Source: an uncultured Bacteroidales bacterium (GTDB lineage: Bacteria; Bacteroidota; Bacteroidia; Bacteroidales; UBA932). From it: a stretch of DNA of 42,445 nt. Positions within the stretch are counted from its first letter, which is position 1, and each line of letters opens with the position of its first letter. Both the position numbers and the translations under genes were made by a program. Below are positions 14,234 through 22,549 of this stretch, one piece after another. The stretch is from contig CANBDX010000011.1 in assembly GCA_947367315.1 (NCBI GenBank), positions 1-42,445 of the forward strand, read 5' to 3'. The notes beneath the pieces were generated by a model, which had not been told where the DNA came from, did no database searches, and saw nothing but the letters and a program-made list of their open reading frames with translations.

Positions 14234-16585
14234 ATGAAAGACGTTGCAAAAAAGAAGATAGTAAAGTGGTTCTGGATATTGTTCACGGTTCCGGTTGTCC
14301 TGGTGATTGCGCTTATCGCCACCGTATGGGCTTTTGCCGACATCCCTTCCTTCGAGGATCTTGAGAACCCGGACACCCGTCTGGCGACGCAGGTTATTGC
14401 GGAAGACGGCGAGGTGCTCACCACGTTCCATATAGAGAACCGTTCATATGTAAGTTTCGAGGAACTTTCGCCGGCTCTGGTGGATGCAGCCATAGCTACT
14501 GAGGATGTGAGGTTCCATTCGCATTCGGGCATCGACTTCCAGAGTCTCGGCCGTGTGATTTTCAAGACCCTTCTCGGAGGAGACTCGAGTCAGGGAGGAG
14601 GAAGTACCATCACCCAGCAGCTTGCCAAGACCCTCTATCCTCGTGAGGATGTCAGCAGCAGCATTCCTGGGCTGTCGAAGCTCAAGATGGTCTGGATCAA
14701 GCTCAAGGAATGGGTTACTGCCGTGAAGCTGGAGAGAAGCTACACCAAGAACGAAATCATGACCATGTACATGAATGCCGTATTCTTCGGCAGCAACGCA
14801 TATGGAATCAATGCGGCGGCACAGACCTTCTTCGCCAAGGTGCCTTATGACCTCACCGTGGAAGAGGCTGCTACCCTCGTCGGCATGGTGAACAAGCCTA
14901 CGAGGTACAATCCTGCCATCAATCCGGAAAAATCCCTTACCAGAAGAAACTTCGTGATTTCACAGATGGAGAAGGCCGGATTCCTTACGGAGCAGCAGCG
15001 CGATTCCATCCAGCAGATTCCGATCACCCTTTCGTACAAGGTGCAGGACCACAATGCCGGTCTCGCTCCGTATTTCCGCGACATGCTCCGCCGCACGATG
15101 AATGCGAAGGAGCCGAAGAGGTCTTCGTATTCAAACCGCGAAGACTATGTGGTGGATTCGCTTCTATGGGCCGACGACGCATTCTACGGATGGCTGAACA
15201 AGAACCGCAAGACAGACGGCAGCAAGTATAACCTGGACAGGGACGGTCTTAAGATATATACGACCATCAATTACAAGATGCAGAAATACGCTGAAGAAGC
15301 AGTGTCGGAGCATCTGGGAAAAGATCTCCAGAAGACATTCTGGAGAGACCTCCGGTGGAAGAGGAACAAGCCGTTCTCGGATGACGTCGAGCCGGAGATT
15401 GTGGAGAGGCTGATGAAGCAGGCAAGGCGCTGGAGCGACCGCTACCGCATCATGAAGAACAACGGTGCGTCCGAGTCGGAGATCAGGAAAAGCTTTGACG
15501 TGCCTGTGAAGATGAGGGTATTTTCATGGAACAGGAAGGGTCATATCGACACGGTGATGACTCCTGACGACTCCATCAGATACTATAAGTCGCATCTGCG
15601 CGCCGCCTTCATGGCTATCGAACCGGGCACAGGACATATAAAGGCTTATGTGGGAGGTCCGGATTACCGCTACTTCAAGTACGACAATGTGCGTCAGGGA
15701 AAGAGGCAGGTGGGATCCACTATCAAGCCTTTCCTTTATACGCTTGCGATGCAGGAGGGCATGAGTCCTTGCGACAAGGTTGTGAACGTGCCGCAGACAT
15801 TCATTGTGAACGACACCACATGGACTCCCAAGAGTACGGACAAGGACGAGTGGATCGGACAGACCGTGACCCTGAAATGGGGACTTACAAAAAGCTCCAA
15901 CAACATCTCTGCATATCTGATGAAGCAGTACGGCCCTCATGCCATGACGGACATGATGAGGAAGATGGGCGTGGGCAGCTACATAGACGAGACATATTCC
16001 CTCTGCGTGGGTTCGGCTGACCTCAATGTGTATGAAATGGTGTCGGCTTACAATACATTCCCTTCTAAAGGTGTGTTCATATCTCCTGTTTTCGTGACGA
16101 GGATAGAGGACAGCATGGGGAATGTGCTGGGAGAGTTCTCCAATACCAGACGTGAGGCTGTCAGCGAATATACCGCATATCTGATGGCAAACCTGATGCA
16201 GGGAGTCGTGAACAGCGGTACGGGTGTCAGGCTTCGTGCGAAATACGGCCTCAAGGGAGAGATTGCCGGAAAGACAGGTACCACCAATGACCAGTCCGAC
16301 GGATGGTTCATCGGCTACACCCCTTCGCTTACGGCAGGAGTCTGGGTGGGAGCGGAAGACCGTCAGGTCCACTTCGAATCCCTTGCTCTGGGAGGAGGCT
16401 CGAACATGGCGCTTCCTATTTGGGGAATCTTCATGAAGAAAGTGATTGCGGACGGCTCGCTCGGAGTGTATGAGACAGACAGGTTCATCGCCCCTCCAGG
16501 AATAGCCCTCAATCTGGATTGTGACGGCAGCGATGCAGATGCGGCTGTCAAGGCTGAGGACGAAGAAAGTTACTTTTTTGAATAG
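14234..16585 (+). CDS. mrcA: Bifunctional penicillin-binding protein 1A
   Basis: A class A PBP with a membrane anchor (about 12-34) and two domains. The glycosyltransferase domain has catalytic E90 in ATEDVRFHSHSG and GGSTITQQLAKTL. The transpeptidase domain has S495-T-I-K498, S555-N-N557 and GKTGTTNDQSDGWF. It polymerises and cross-links peptidoglycan. At 783 residues it has normal length, with a long linker (about 370-450) rich in charged residues. It heads a unit with ddl (7 bases away) and probably prmC, so wall polymerisation and precursor synthesis are linked. Its leader holds two hairpins. Confidence 0.93.
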   Translation: MKDVAKKKIVKWFWILFTVPVVLVIALIATVWAFADIPSFEDLENPDTRLATQVIAEDGEVLTTFHIENRSYVSFEELSPALVDAAIATEDVRFHSHSGIDFQSLGRVIFKTLLGGDSSQGGGSTITQQLAKTLYPREDVSSSIPGLSKLKMVWIKLKEWVTAVKLERSYTKNEIMTMYMNAVFFGSNAYGINAAAQTFFAKVPYDLTVEEAATLVGMVNKPTRYNPAINPEKSLTRRNFVISQMEKAGFLTEQQRDSIQQIPITLSYKVQDHNAGLAPYFRDMLRRTMNAKEPKRSSYSNREDYVVDSLLWADDAFYGWLNKNRKTDGSKYNLDRDGLKIYTTINYKMQKYAEEAVSEHLGKDLQKTFWRDLRWKRNKPFSDDVEPEIVERLMKQARRWSDRYRIMKNNGASESEIRKSFDVPVKMRVFSWNRKGHIDTVMTPDDSIRYYKSHLRAAFMAIEPGTGHIKAYVGGPDYRYFKYDNVRQGKRQVGSTIKPFLYTLAMQEGMSPCDKVVNVPQTFIVNDTTWTPKSTDKDEWIGQTVTLKWGLTKSSNNISAYLMKQYGPHAMTDMMRKMGVGSYIDETYSLCVGSADLNVYEMVSAYNTFPSKGVFISPVFVTRIEDSMGNVLGEFSNTRREAVSEYTAYLMANLMQGVVNSGTGVRLRAKYGLKGEIAGKTGTTNDQSDGWFIGYTPSLTAGVWVGAEDRQVHFESLALGGGSNMALPIWGIFMKKVIADGSLGVYETDRFIAPPGIALNLDCDGSDADAAVKAEDEESYFFE

Positions 16586-16592
16586 TTAGGAA

Positions 16593-17600
16593 ATGAAATC
16601 TATAGCAGTTATTTATGGCAGCGATTCTTCCGAGTGGGAGGTTTCGGTGCGCAGCGGAGAGTTTACAGCGTCTCAGATAGATGCCTCAAGATACGATGTG
16701 TATGAGATATTCGCGCGTTTCGGTGAATGGTACCTCAGGGCGTACAGACGTGGCGGATGTGAGCGCGTGGTAATAGCCGAGGCGGAACGCCCGCGGATAT
16801 GCAAATGCGACTTTTCAGTAGTAGTTGCAGGAGAAAAGGTCAAGTTCGACTATGCATATATCATGCAGCACGGAACTCCCGGAGAGAACGGTCTCATGCA
16901 GGGATACCTCGAGATGATAGGCGTGCCTCACAGCGGATGTGATGCCTTTGTTGCGGCAATCACCTTCGACAAGTTCTCGTGCAAGAGCTATCTGAAGGAT
17001 GTGGATTTCGTGAAGTGTGCGGATGACATCTTCGTGAGGAAGGGAGAAAGTACTGAAGGACTGGCACAGAAGGCTGTGGAGAGGCTCGGACTTCCGATGT
17101 TCGTGAAGCCTACGGACGGAGGCAGCAGCTTCGGAGTGACCAAGGTGAAGAAGGTGGAGGATTTCGATGCGGCCGTGGAGGCTGCGTTTGCGGAAGGAAA
17201 GACCGTCATGGCTGAAGGTGCCATAGTGGGACGTGAGCTCACATGTGCAGTTTATTTCAATGGTAGCGAAAATGTTGCTTTGCCTGTTATTGAAATCATC
17301 ACCGAAAACGAGTTCTTTGACTATGAGGCTAAATATAACGGACGCAGCCGTGAGATATGTCCAGCTCAGATTCCGGACATCCTTCGTGATGAAATCCAGA
17401 CTGTTTCGAAGAAGATATATGCCCATCTGGGATGTTCCGGCCTTGTACGCGTGGATTACATCTCGGCAGAGGACGGGCTGTATTTCCTCGAGGTTAATAC
17501 GATTCCTGGCATGACATCGGCTTCTCTTGTGCCTCAGATGGTGCGTGCAGCAGGCCTCTCCATGACCGACTTCCTTACAACTGTCATTGAAAATTCATAA
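16593..17600 (+). CDS. ddl: D-alanine--D-alanine ligase
   Basis: An ATP-grasp enzyme that makes the D-Ala-D-Ala dipeptide for peptidoglycan stem peptides. HGTPGENGLMQGYLEMIGVPHSG is the N-terminal substrate motif. FVKPTDGGSSFGVTKV is the ATP-grasp lysine and glycine loop, and the metal site is FLEVNTIPGMTSASL. It is 335 residues and intact. It starts 7 bases after PBP1A on the same strand, so co-expression with the polymerase that consumes its product is likely. Confidence 0.95.
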   Translation: MKSIAVIYGSDSSEWEVSVRSGEFTASQIDASRYDVYEIFARFGEWYLRAYRRGGCERVVIAEAERPRICKCDFSVVVAGEKVKFDYAYIMQHGTPGENGLMQGYLEMIGVPHSGCDAFVAAITFDKFSCKSYLKDVDFVKCADDIFVRKGESTEGLAQKAVERLGLPMFVKPTDGGSSFGVTKVKKVEDFDAAVEAAFAEGKTVMAEGAIVGRELTCAVYFNGSENVALPVIEIITENEFFDYEAKYNGRSREICPAQIPDILRDEIQTVSKKIYAHLGCSGLVRVDYISAEDGLYFLEVNTIPGMTSASLVPQMVRAAGLSMTDFLTTVIENS

Positions 17601-17646
17601 GAGTGCCGTCGTAGTGATTGTGACGATGTCCGTGATCTGAATAAGA

Positions 17647-18609
17647 ATGGTGATGTTGCTGAAGGATATAATATATAAAGGTGTAGAGACTGTCTCTGTG
17701 CTGTATCCCGAAAGGGAGGCGCGGGAGATGGTCTTCGCTTTTCTGGAACACCATCTTGGGACAAAACGTCACACCCATATAGTGGAGCCGGCGTATGAAG
17801 TTTCGCAGGATGATGCTGCAGCTGCATTTTCAGCTTTCGGACGAATGGCTGCAGGGGAGCCTCTGCAGTATGTCACAGGCAAGGCTTATTTCTACGGCCG
17901 TGAGTTCCGCGTCACTCCTGATGTCCTGATTCCGCGTCCCGAGACGGAGATTCTTTGCAGGACTGTGCTTTCCTGTCCGATGATTCCGAAGACCCCCGTC
18001 CTCCCTTTGGTCGGACACTTCCCAGCCGGAGGTGGCATGTCTTCTTCGCCATTCGGACAGGAAAGCGCCGGAGACTCCGGCATAACTGTTCTTGATATGT
18101 GCACAGGATCCGGATGCATAGCATGGACTCTTGCTCTGGAACTTCCCGGGGTTCAGGTGACGGCGGTTGATTTGTCAGACGGCGCCCTGGCCGTAGCTTC
18201 ATCACAGGACTTCGGTGATGAACTCCGCAAAGGAGGAGCTATGCCTCCCGTTTTCCTGAAGGCGGATGTTCTGAAATCTCCTCCTTCAGAACTCGGCAGG
18301 TTCGATATCATCGTCAGCAATCCTCCATATGTCATGGAATCCGAGAAGGCTCTGATGAGGTCCAATGTCCTGGACCATGAACCGGCAATGGCCCTGTTCG
18401 TGCCGGATGATGACCCGCTTGTGTTCTATAGAGCGGTAGCTGAGTGGGCGAAGGCTCTTCTGGAGGAAGACGGATTCATCATGGTGGAGATTAATGAAGC
18501 CTTGGGCGAAGAAACTGCCGAGGTGTTCCGCCGGGCTGGATTTGCTGATGTGAAGGTGGTCAGGGATCTTTCGGACAGAGACCGTTTCGTCACCGCATCG
18601 AAAGCTTAA
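17647..18609 (+). CDS. prmC: Release factor glutamine methyltransferase PrmC
   Basis: An SAM-dependent enzyme that methylates the Gln of the GGQ motif in release factors 1 and 2. The N-terminal helical domain ends in QYVTGKAYFYGREF. The SAM site is VLDMCTGSGCIAW (148-160), and the catalytic NPPY is at 225-228. Residues about 109-145 form an insertion rich in Pro, Gly and Ser between RPETEIL and the SAM motif that normal PrmC lacks. The core motifs are intact, so it is probably active. A second ATG lies at 17653. It follows ddl by 46 bases. Confidence 0.92.
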   Translation: MVMLLKDIIYKGVETVSVLYPEREAREMVFAFLEHHLGTKRHTHIVEPAYEVSQDDAAAAFSAFGRMAAGEPLQYVTGKAYFYGREFRVTPDVLIPRPETEILCRTVLSCPMIPKTPVLPLVGHFPAGGGMSSSPFGQESAGDSGITVLDMCTGSGCIAWTLALELPGVQVTAVDLSDGALAVASSQDFGDELRKGGAMPPVFLKADVLKSPPSELGRFDIIVSNPPYVMESEKALMRSNVLDHEPAMALFVPDDDPLVFYRAVAEWAKALLEEDGFIMVEINEALGEETAEVFRRAGFADVKVVRDLSDRDRFVTASKA

Positions 18610-18660
18610 TGTCCGGAAATTTAACGTATTTTTCCTTGAAATAAGATAAATTTTAAAGGT

Positions 18661-18727
18661 GTAAACGCCGCTGGAGATCTCTCTGGTGGCGTTTACTGCA
18701 GATAAACGTGTAACTTTTTTTTACACG
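18661..18727 (+). repeat. Two stem-loops between prmC and the lipoprotein gene
   Basis: GTAAACGCC (18661-18669) pairs with GGCGTTTAC (18688-18696). A second pair, CGTGTAA (18707-18713) and TTACACG (18721-18727), encloses a T-rich loop. The first hairpin may end prmC transcripts, although no T run follows it directly. The 18610-18769 gap contains nothing else recognised. Confidence 0.4.
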
Positions 18728-18769
18728 GATAATTGTCGGGAACTTTGTGGAGAAGTAAATGATATAATT

Positions 18770-19981
18770 ATGAAACACATTATTCCAATTGCTTTGCTTA
18801 TGCTTATCCCGGTGTCCTGCGAAGTTCTTGATGATGATATTTCCAGACATCTTTCCGAATCTGAATCCCCTTTGGTCTCTCTCGAAGAAGTGGCAGTGAT
18901 GCTGGCATCTCTTCCAATGGAATCATGCCATCTGCAGGAAGTATATGATGCCGTGTCTGCATCCTCCTCCAACGGTTATGATGAAGAATACACAATGCGC
19001 GACCTCTTTCATCTTCCAGGAAAAGGGGTTGGGGATACTGAGGTTAAGTCCGGAAAAGACTATCCCAGACCTTTGAAAGACCTTATCAGCGATTTTATGC
19101 GTTCGTCAGTCGCTACCAGGACCTCTGCTTTTACGGATGATGATCCGGAAACGTATCTTGAGGCTCTGATGACTTCTGACGTCCAGATATACTGGCCATA
19201 TTCCGATCTGTGGGATGGTGAGTCTCTCCCGGTAGTCACCTTTGATCCGTCTGACAACTCTGAGGTGAATGAAGGCTACAGACTTGTACGCTCAGAAACC
19301 GGGACCGTGACCCTGGAAAAGATTCTCGTCGATGAGGAAATGGCGTCCCGGACTCCGGTATGGGTGGTGAACAGGAATTCCGATGCCGGATTCAAGACCC
19401 TGGAAATGCTCCGCAGAGAGGATCCCTTATGGGGTGAAGGCGGCGGCGTCATCATAGTGTCTCCTTCGATGAGTCCTATGACAAGGACAGATCCGTCCCG
19501 GCCTTTGAAGAGCCTTGTGCTAAAGGACTTCACCATGAACCGCCACTACGACTCCTGGTTTGCCGGAGCTTCGGAGTTCTTCGTCAAGACCGGCTTTGTA
19601 GAGGACTTTACCGCATCCACAGAGGCGGAGCTCAAGCTCTACAATCCGTTGATAACAGACTTCATGATTGTTGTAAAAAGAAGCCAGAAGGGAAAGCCCC
19701 AGCCGTTCAACGCCGTTCTGGTGACCGAGTGGCCGGAGCAGATGACCCATTGCGCATTCATGATTACAGAGGATGACGGAGGCACGAGGACAGAATGGAA
19801 ATGCACGGCCCTTGTAAGGATAGCCTCCAAGAGCTATGGCCTGGAAATAAATCTGCCGTTCAATTCCCGCGACGATATCGTCTGGCGTGGGCAGCTTTCC
19901 GGCCGATGGATAGAAGCCAACAGCAACATTGTCGGACATTTTGGCGACGTGGACCTTACCTTCGAAGTGGTGGAGTATTAA
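18770..19981 (+). CDS. Putative lipoprotein of unknown function
   Basis: I do not recognise this 403-residue protein. The start at 18770 gives a lipoprotein signal, MKHIIPIALLMLIPVSC. The Cys at residue 17 would be lipidated, and the acidic EVLDDD after it is common in exported Bacteroidota lipoproteins. The mature part is acidic, with an aromatic motif IYWPYSDLWDG and a C-terminal GHFGDVDLTFEVVEY that looks like beta structure. No catalytic motif, repeat or membrane helix is apparent. It stands alone: prmC is 160 bp upstream behind hairpins, and an unrelated hicAB module follows. Confidence 0.7.
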   Translation: MKHIIPIALLMLIPVSCEVLDDDISRHLSESESPLVSLEEVAVMLASLPMESCHLQEVYDAVSASSSNGYDEEYTMRDLFHLPGKGVGDTEVKSGKDYPRPLKDLISDFMRSSVATRTSAFTDDDPETYLEALMTSDVQIYWPYSDLWDGESLPVVTFDPSDNSEVNEGYRLVRSETGTVTLEKILVDEEMASRTPVWVVNRNSDAGFKTLEMLRREDPLWGEGGGVIIVSPSMSPMTRTDPSRPLKSLVLKDFTMNRHYDSWFAGASEFFVKTGFVEDFTASTEAELKLYNPLITDFMIVVKRSQKGKPQPFNAVLVTEWPEQMTHCAFMITEDDGGTRTEWKCTALVRIASKSYGLEINLPFNSRDDIVWRGQLSGRWIEANSNIVGHFGDVDLTFEVVEY

Positions 19982-20006
19982 AAGAGGTAAATATTCTATT
20001 TAAATA

Positions 20007-20038
20007 TTGTGTATATAATAGAAAAATCACTACTTTTG
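20007..20038 (+). promoter_or_regulatory. hicAB promoter
   Basis: TTG (20007-20009), 21 bases, TACTTTTG (20031-20038). Transcription should start near 20045, so hicA begins at 20057 and not at an upstream ATG at 20009. Confidence 0.55.
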
Positions 20039-20042
20039 CTAT

Positions 20043-20058
20043 ATCTTACCTGTAAGAT
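20043..20058. promoter_or_regulatory. Palindrome over the hicA start, candidate HicB operator
   Basis: ATCTTAC and GTAAGAT are separated by two bases. The site covers the predicted transcription start and the first bases of the hicA ATG (20057). A repressor bound here would block initiation, as expected for HicB autoregulation. Confidence 0.45.
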
Positions 20059-20236
20059 GAAAACTACGGAATTTCACAGGCTAGTCAGAGCGCACGGATG
20101 GGAAGTTCTTCGACAGACAGGTAGTCATGTCATCTATCGCAAGGGAACAAGAATATATCCTGTGCCATATCATGGTTCCAAAGAAATAGGGTTTGGGCTT
20201 GAGATGAAAATGAGGAAGGAAATGGGGTTAAAATAA
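20057..20236 (+). CDS. hicA: HicA-type mRNA interferase toxin
   Basis: A 59-residue double-stranded-RNA-binding-fold toxin. MKTTEFHRLVRAHGWEVLRQTGSHVIYRK is a standard HicA N-terminus, and H24 in GSHVIY is the conserved catalytic histidine. It cleaves mRNA unless bound by HicB. The start is set by the promoter at 20007-20038. The antitoxin gene follows after five bases. Confidence 0.9.
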   Translation: MKTTEFHRLVRAHGWEVLRQTGSHVIYRKGTRIYPVPYHGSKEIGFGLEMKMRKEMGLK

Positions 20237-20241
20237 GGTAT

Positions 20242-20649
20242 ATGAAACAGATTATAGCTATAATTGAACGGGCAGAAGACGGTACATACAGTGTGTATTG
20301 CAAGGATGAAATATTTTCAGGTATGGGAGAGACGATAGAACAGGCTAAAATAGACATGCTCAGACAGATGACTGTTTATAAAGAAACGGCATTGAAAGAA
20401 GGTTTCCGATATCCTGAATTCATGGATGGCGAATATGAAATAGAATATGTAATAGATGCTCTTAGTCTGATGAACTATTATGTAAAGGCTGGAATCTTTA
20501 CGTTAGCTGCATTAGAGAAGATTACCGGAATAAACCAGAAGCAGCTTTGGGCCTATACAAATGGTACAAGACCACGTAAGGCGCAGTCTGAGAAGATTAT
20601 CTCCGGTTTTTTTCGTCTGTCGAAAGATTTGGATTCTGTATTTGCATAG
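20242..20649 (+). CDS. hicB: HicB-type antitoxin with helix-turn-helix
   Basis: A 135-residue antitoxin. The N-terminal partial RNase-H-like HicB fold (MKQIIAIIERAEDGTYSVYC, then GMGETIEQAKIDM) binds the toxin. The C-terminal half, about 90-135 (AGIFTLAALEKITGINQKQLWAYTNGTR), is an XRE-like DNA-binding domain. It should repress the hicAB promoter, where a palindrome covers the start. Its last 53 bases overlap the 3' end of the convergent U32 gene. Confidence 0.9.
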   Translation: MKQIIAIIERAEDGTYSVYCKDEIFSGMGETIEQAKIDMLRQMTVYKETALKEGFRYPEFMDGEYEIEYVIDALSLMNYYVKAGIFTLAALEKITGINQKQLWAYTNGTRPRKAQSEKIISGFFRLSKDLDSVFA

Positions 20650-22549
20650 ACAGCTTACACCCCACCGTCATCTCGCACCGCCTGCAGTCGAAGTGAAGGG
20701 CGAGGCGCCGGCCGTTGTTCAGAAGGAACAGAGGAGTGTCCGGCTTTATGTCGCGTAAGAGGGCCGGGAGATTGTGGCTGCCTCCTTTCTGGTGGACAGG
20801 GCATATGCCGAGTTCGTGGCGGATGCAGTATTTTGTGCGCATGAGTTCGGCTCCGGCAGGATGTTCGAGCTCGTATGCCTTGCCTGATATTTCTGCACCG
20901 GCAGCTGTATAGACTTCTTCGGAAATCCTGTTGGAAATGTTCTGTCTGTAGCTGGCCTCATGGCCTGGGAATGGCATTCGTGCAGGGTTTTCCAGAGAAA
21001 CATTATGCAGAGGCTTTGCATTGCATTTCTCAGCCTCAAGCTTCTCTGCCAGGGTGCGTCTTATGCCGTTAAGCACAGAAGCACTCATGAAGGGAAGACC
21101 GTCAGGGGCCTCCACAGCCTCAAGCGTGAACCTGTAATGGCCGGAACTCTTGCCGATCTGTGTTCCCAGCATTGCATGCATCCTTTCCTGATTGTCTGCC
21201 TTCTGACTGCCTGCATCAAGAATTGCAGCCGCAGTCCTTCCGTCTTCCGTACGGGCGGCTGCCTCAAGGCACCATCCGTCTTCCGAAGGCTTGAACCCTA
21301 GAAACACCCCGGCACGTATTTCTCTTACGCATGCCTGCCTTTCGATTTCCTTTTCGAAGGCAGCGTTGATGTTCCTGTAGAGCTGTGCTCCTGTGAAAAG
21401 TGAAGGAAGCGTCCTGCATCTTATGTTTCCGCCCGAGCATACGTCTCCGCGGAAGCCTTCCACCTTTCCGTTTCTGGCGACGAATGAGAATCCGTCTCCG
21501 TTATTAAGGGTAACTCCTTTGTGCAGTTTTACTTCCACGCCTGAGCGGCTGACGGAGGTTACGGTCCCTATGGCTTCTCCCATGGATTTGGCGGCATCCA
21601 TTGCAGCCCATCTGCCTCGCTTCCCGTCAATGAAAAGCTCAGTGTAACCACGGTTGAAAGTCTTGTCCAGGTCCGGCTGGAATCCGCCTGATACCTTCCC
21701 GAAAGCCCCTCTTTCATATTTGTCCGGACATCTTTCCGTCAGGCTGTCCAAAGCCATGGAATAGTCCCTGACCACATTTCTCACATAAGACTCGTTCTTG
21801 AGCCTGCCTTCTATCTTGAAGGATGTGATTCCGGCATCCGCAAGGTCTTCGATGCGCGAGCGGAGGTTGTAGTCCTTGAGGGAAAGCAGGGCCTTGTTGC
21901 GTACCAGCACCTTTCCGGATGCATCCACAAGGTCATAGAGCGACCTGCAGGCCTGAATGCATGCCCCTCTGTTGGCGCTTCTTCCTGCAATCATTTCCGA
22001 GAGGTAGCACTGACCGCTGTAGCATACGCATAATGCTCCATGCACGAAGAATTCCAGTTCGCAGCTGACAGCATCCCTGATGGCGCGGATCTGTTCCAAA
22101 GAAAGTTCCCTCTCGAGGATAAGTCTTGAGAATCCGAGGCTTTCGAGGAAACGGGCCTGCTCCGGTGTGCGGATGGCGCATTGGGTGGAGGCATGAAGCG
22201 GTATGCGCAGGTCCTCGAACCTTCCGCCTATGCCTTTTCGTGCCATTTCAATGACTGCCATGTCCTGAACAATGATAGCGTCGGCTCCGGCTTCCTGTAC
22301 CTGGAGCATGAATCCGTAGGCGTCCTCCAGCTCGGAATCGTAAAGTATTGTGTTGAGGGTCACGAATATCCTGACCCCGAACCTGTGGGCATATTCACAC
22401 AGCCGGCGTATGTCCTCCACGGAGTTTCCCGCTGCCTGACGTGCCCCGAACTGTGGTCCGGCTATATACACAGCATCGGCACCGCAGTCGATTGCCGCGA
22501 TGCCGATAGTGATGTCTCTTGCCGGAGCAAGCAGTTCAAGCATTCTCAT
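20597..22549 (-). CDS. U32 family protein, RlhA/TrhP-like RNA hydroxylase
   Basis: A 650-residue U32 protein once annotated as collagenase-like peptidase. The N-terminal TIM barrel opens MRMLELLAPARD, then GADAVYIAGPQFGARQAAGN and FVTLNTI. C174, C181, C197 and C201 in HGALCVCYSGQC and NRGACIQAC are Fe-S cluster candidates. E. coli RlhA (653 aa) and TrhP hydroxylate C2501 of 23S rRNA and U34 of tRNA in a prephenate-dependent reaction. The length favours the RlhA type. The last 16 residues after CEMTVGCKLS are antisense to hicB, so the C-terminus looks extended by the hicAB insertion. Its ATG overlaps the TPR gene stop by one base. Confidence 0.85.
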   Translation of the reverse strand: MRMLELLAPARDITIGIAAIDCGADAVYIAGPQFGARQAAGNSVEDIRRLCEYAHRFGVRIFVTLNTILYDSELEDAYGFMLQVQEAGADAIIVQDMAVIEMARKGIGGRFEDLRIPLHASTQCAIRTPEQARFLESLGFSRLILERELSLEQIRAIRDAVSCELEFFVHGALCVCYSGQCYLSEMIAGRSANRGACIQACRSLYDLVDASGKVLVRNKALLSLKDYNLRSRIEDLADAGITSFKIEGRLKNESYVRNVVRDYSMALDSLTERCPDKYERGAFGKVSGGFQPDLDKTFNRGYTELFIDGKRGRWAAMDAAKSMGEAIGTVTSVSRSGVEVKLHKGVTLNNGDGFSFVARNGKVEGFRGDVCSGGNIRCRTLPSLFTGAQLYRNINAAFEKEIERQACVREIRAGVFLGFKPSEDGWCLEAAARTEDGRTAAAILDAGSQKADNQERMHAMLGTQIGKSSGHYRFTLEAVEAPDGLPFMSASVLNGIRRTLAEKLEAEKCNAKPLHNVSLENPARMPFPGHEASYRQNISNRISEEVYTAAGAEISGKAYELEHPAGAELMRTKYCIRHELGICPVHQKGGSHNLPALLRDIKPDTPLFLLNNGRRLALHFDCRRCEMTVGCKLSMQIQNPNLSTDEKNRR

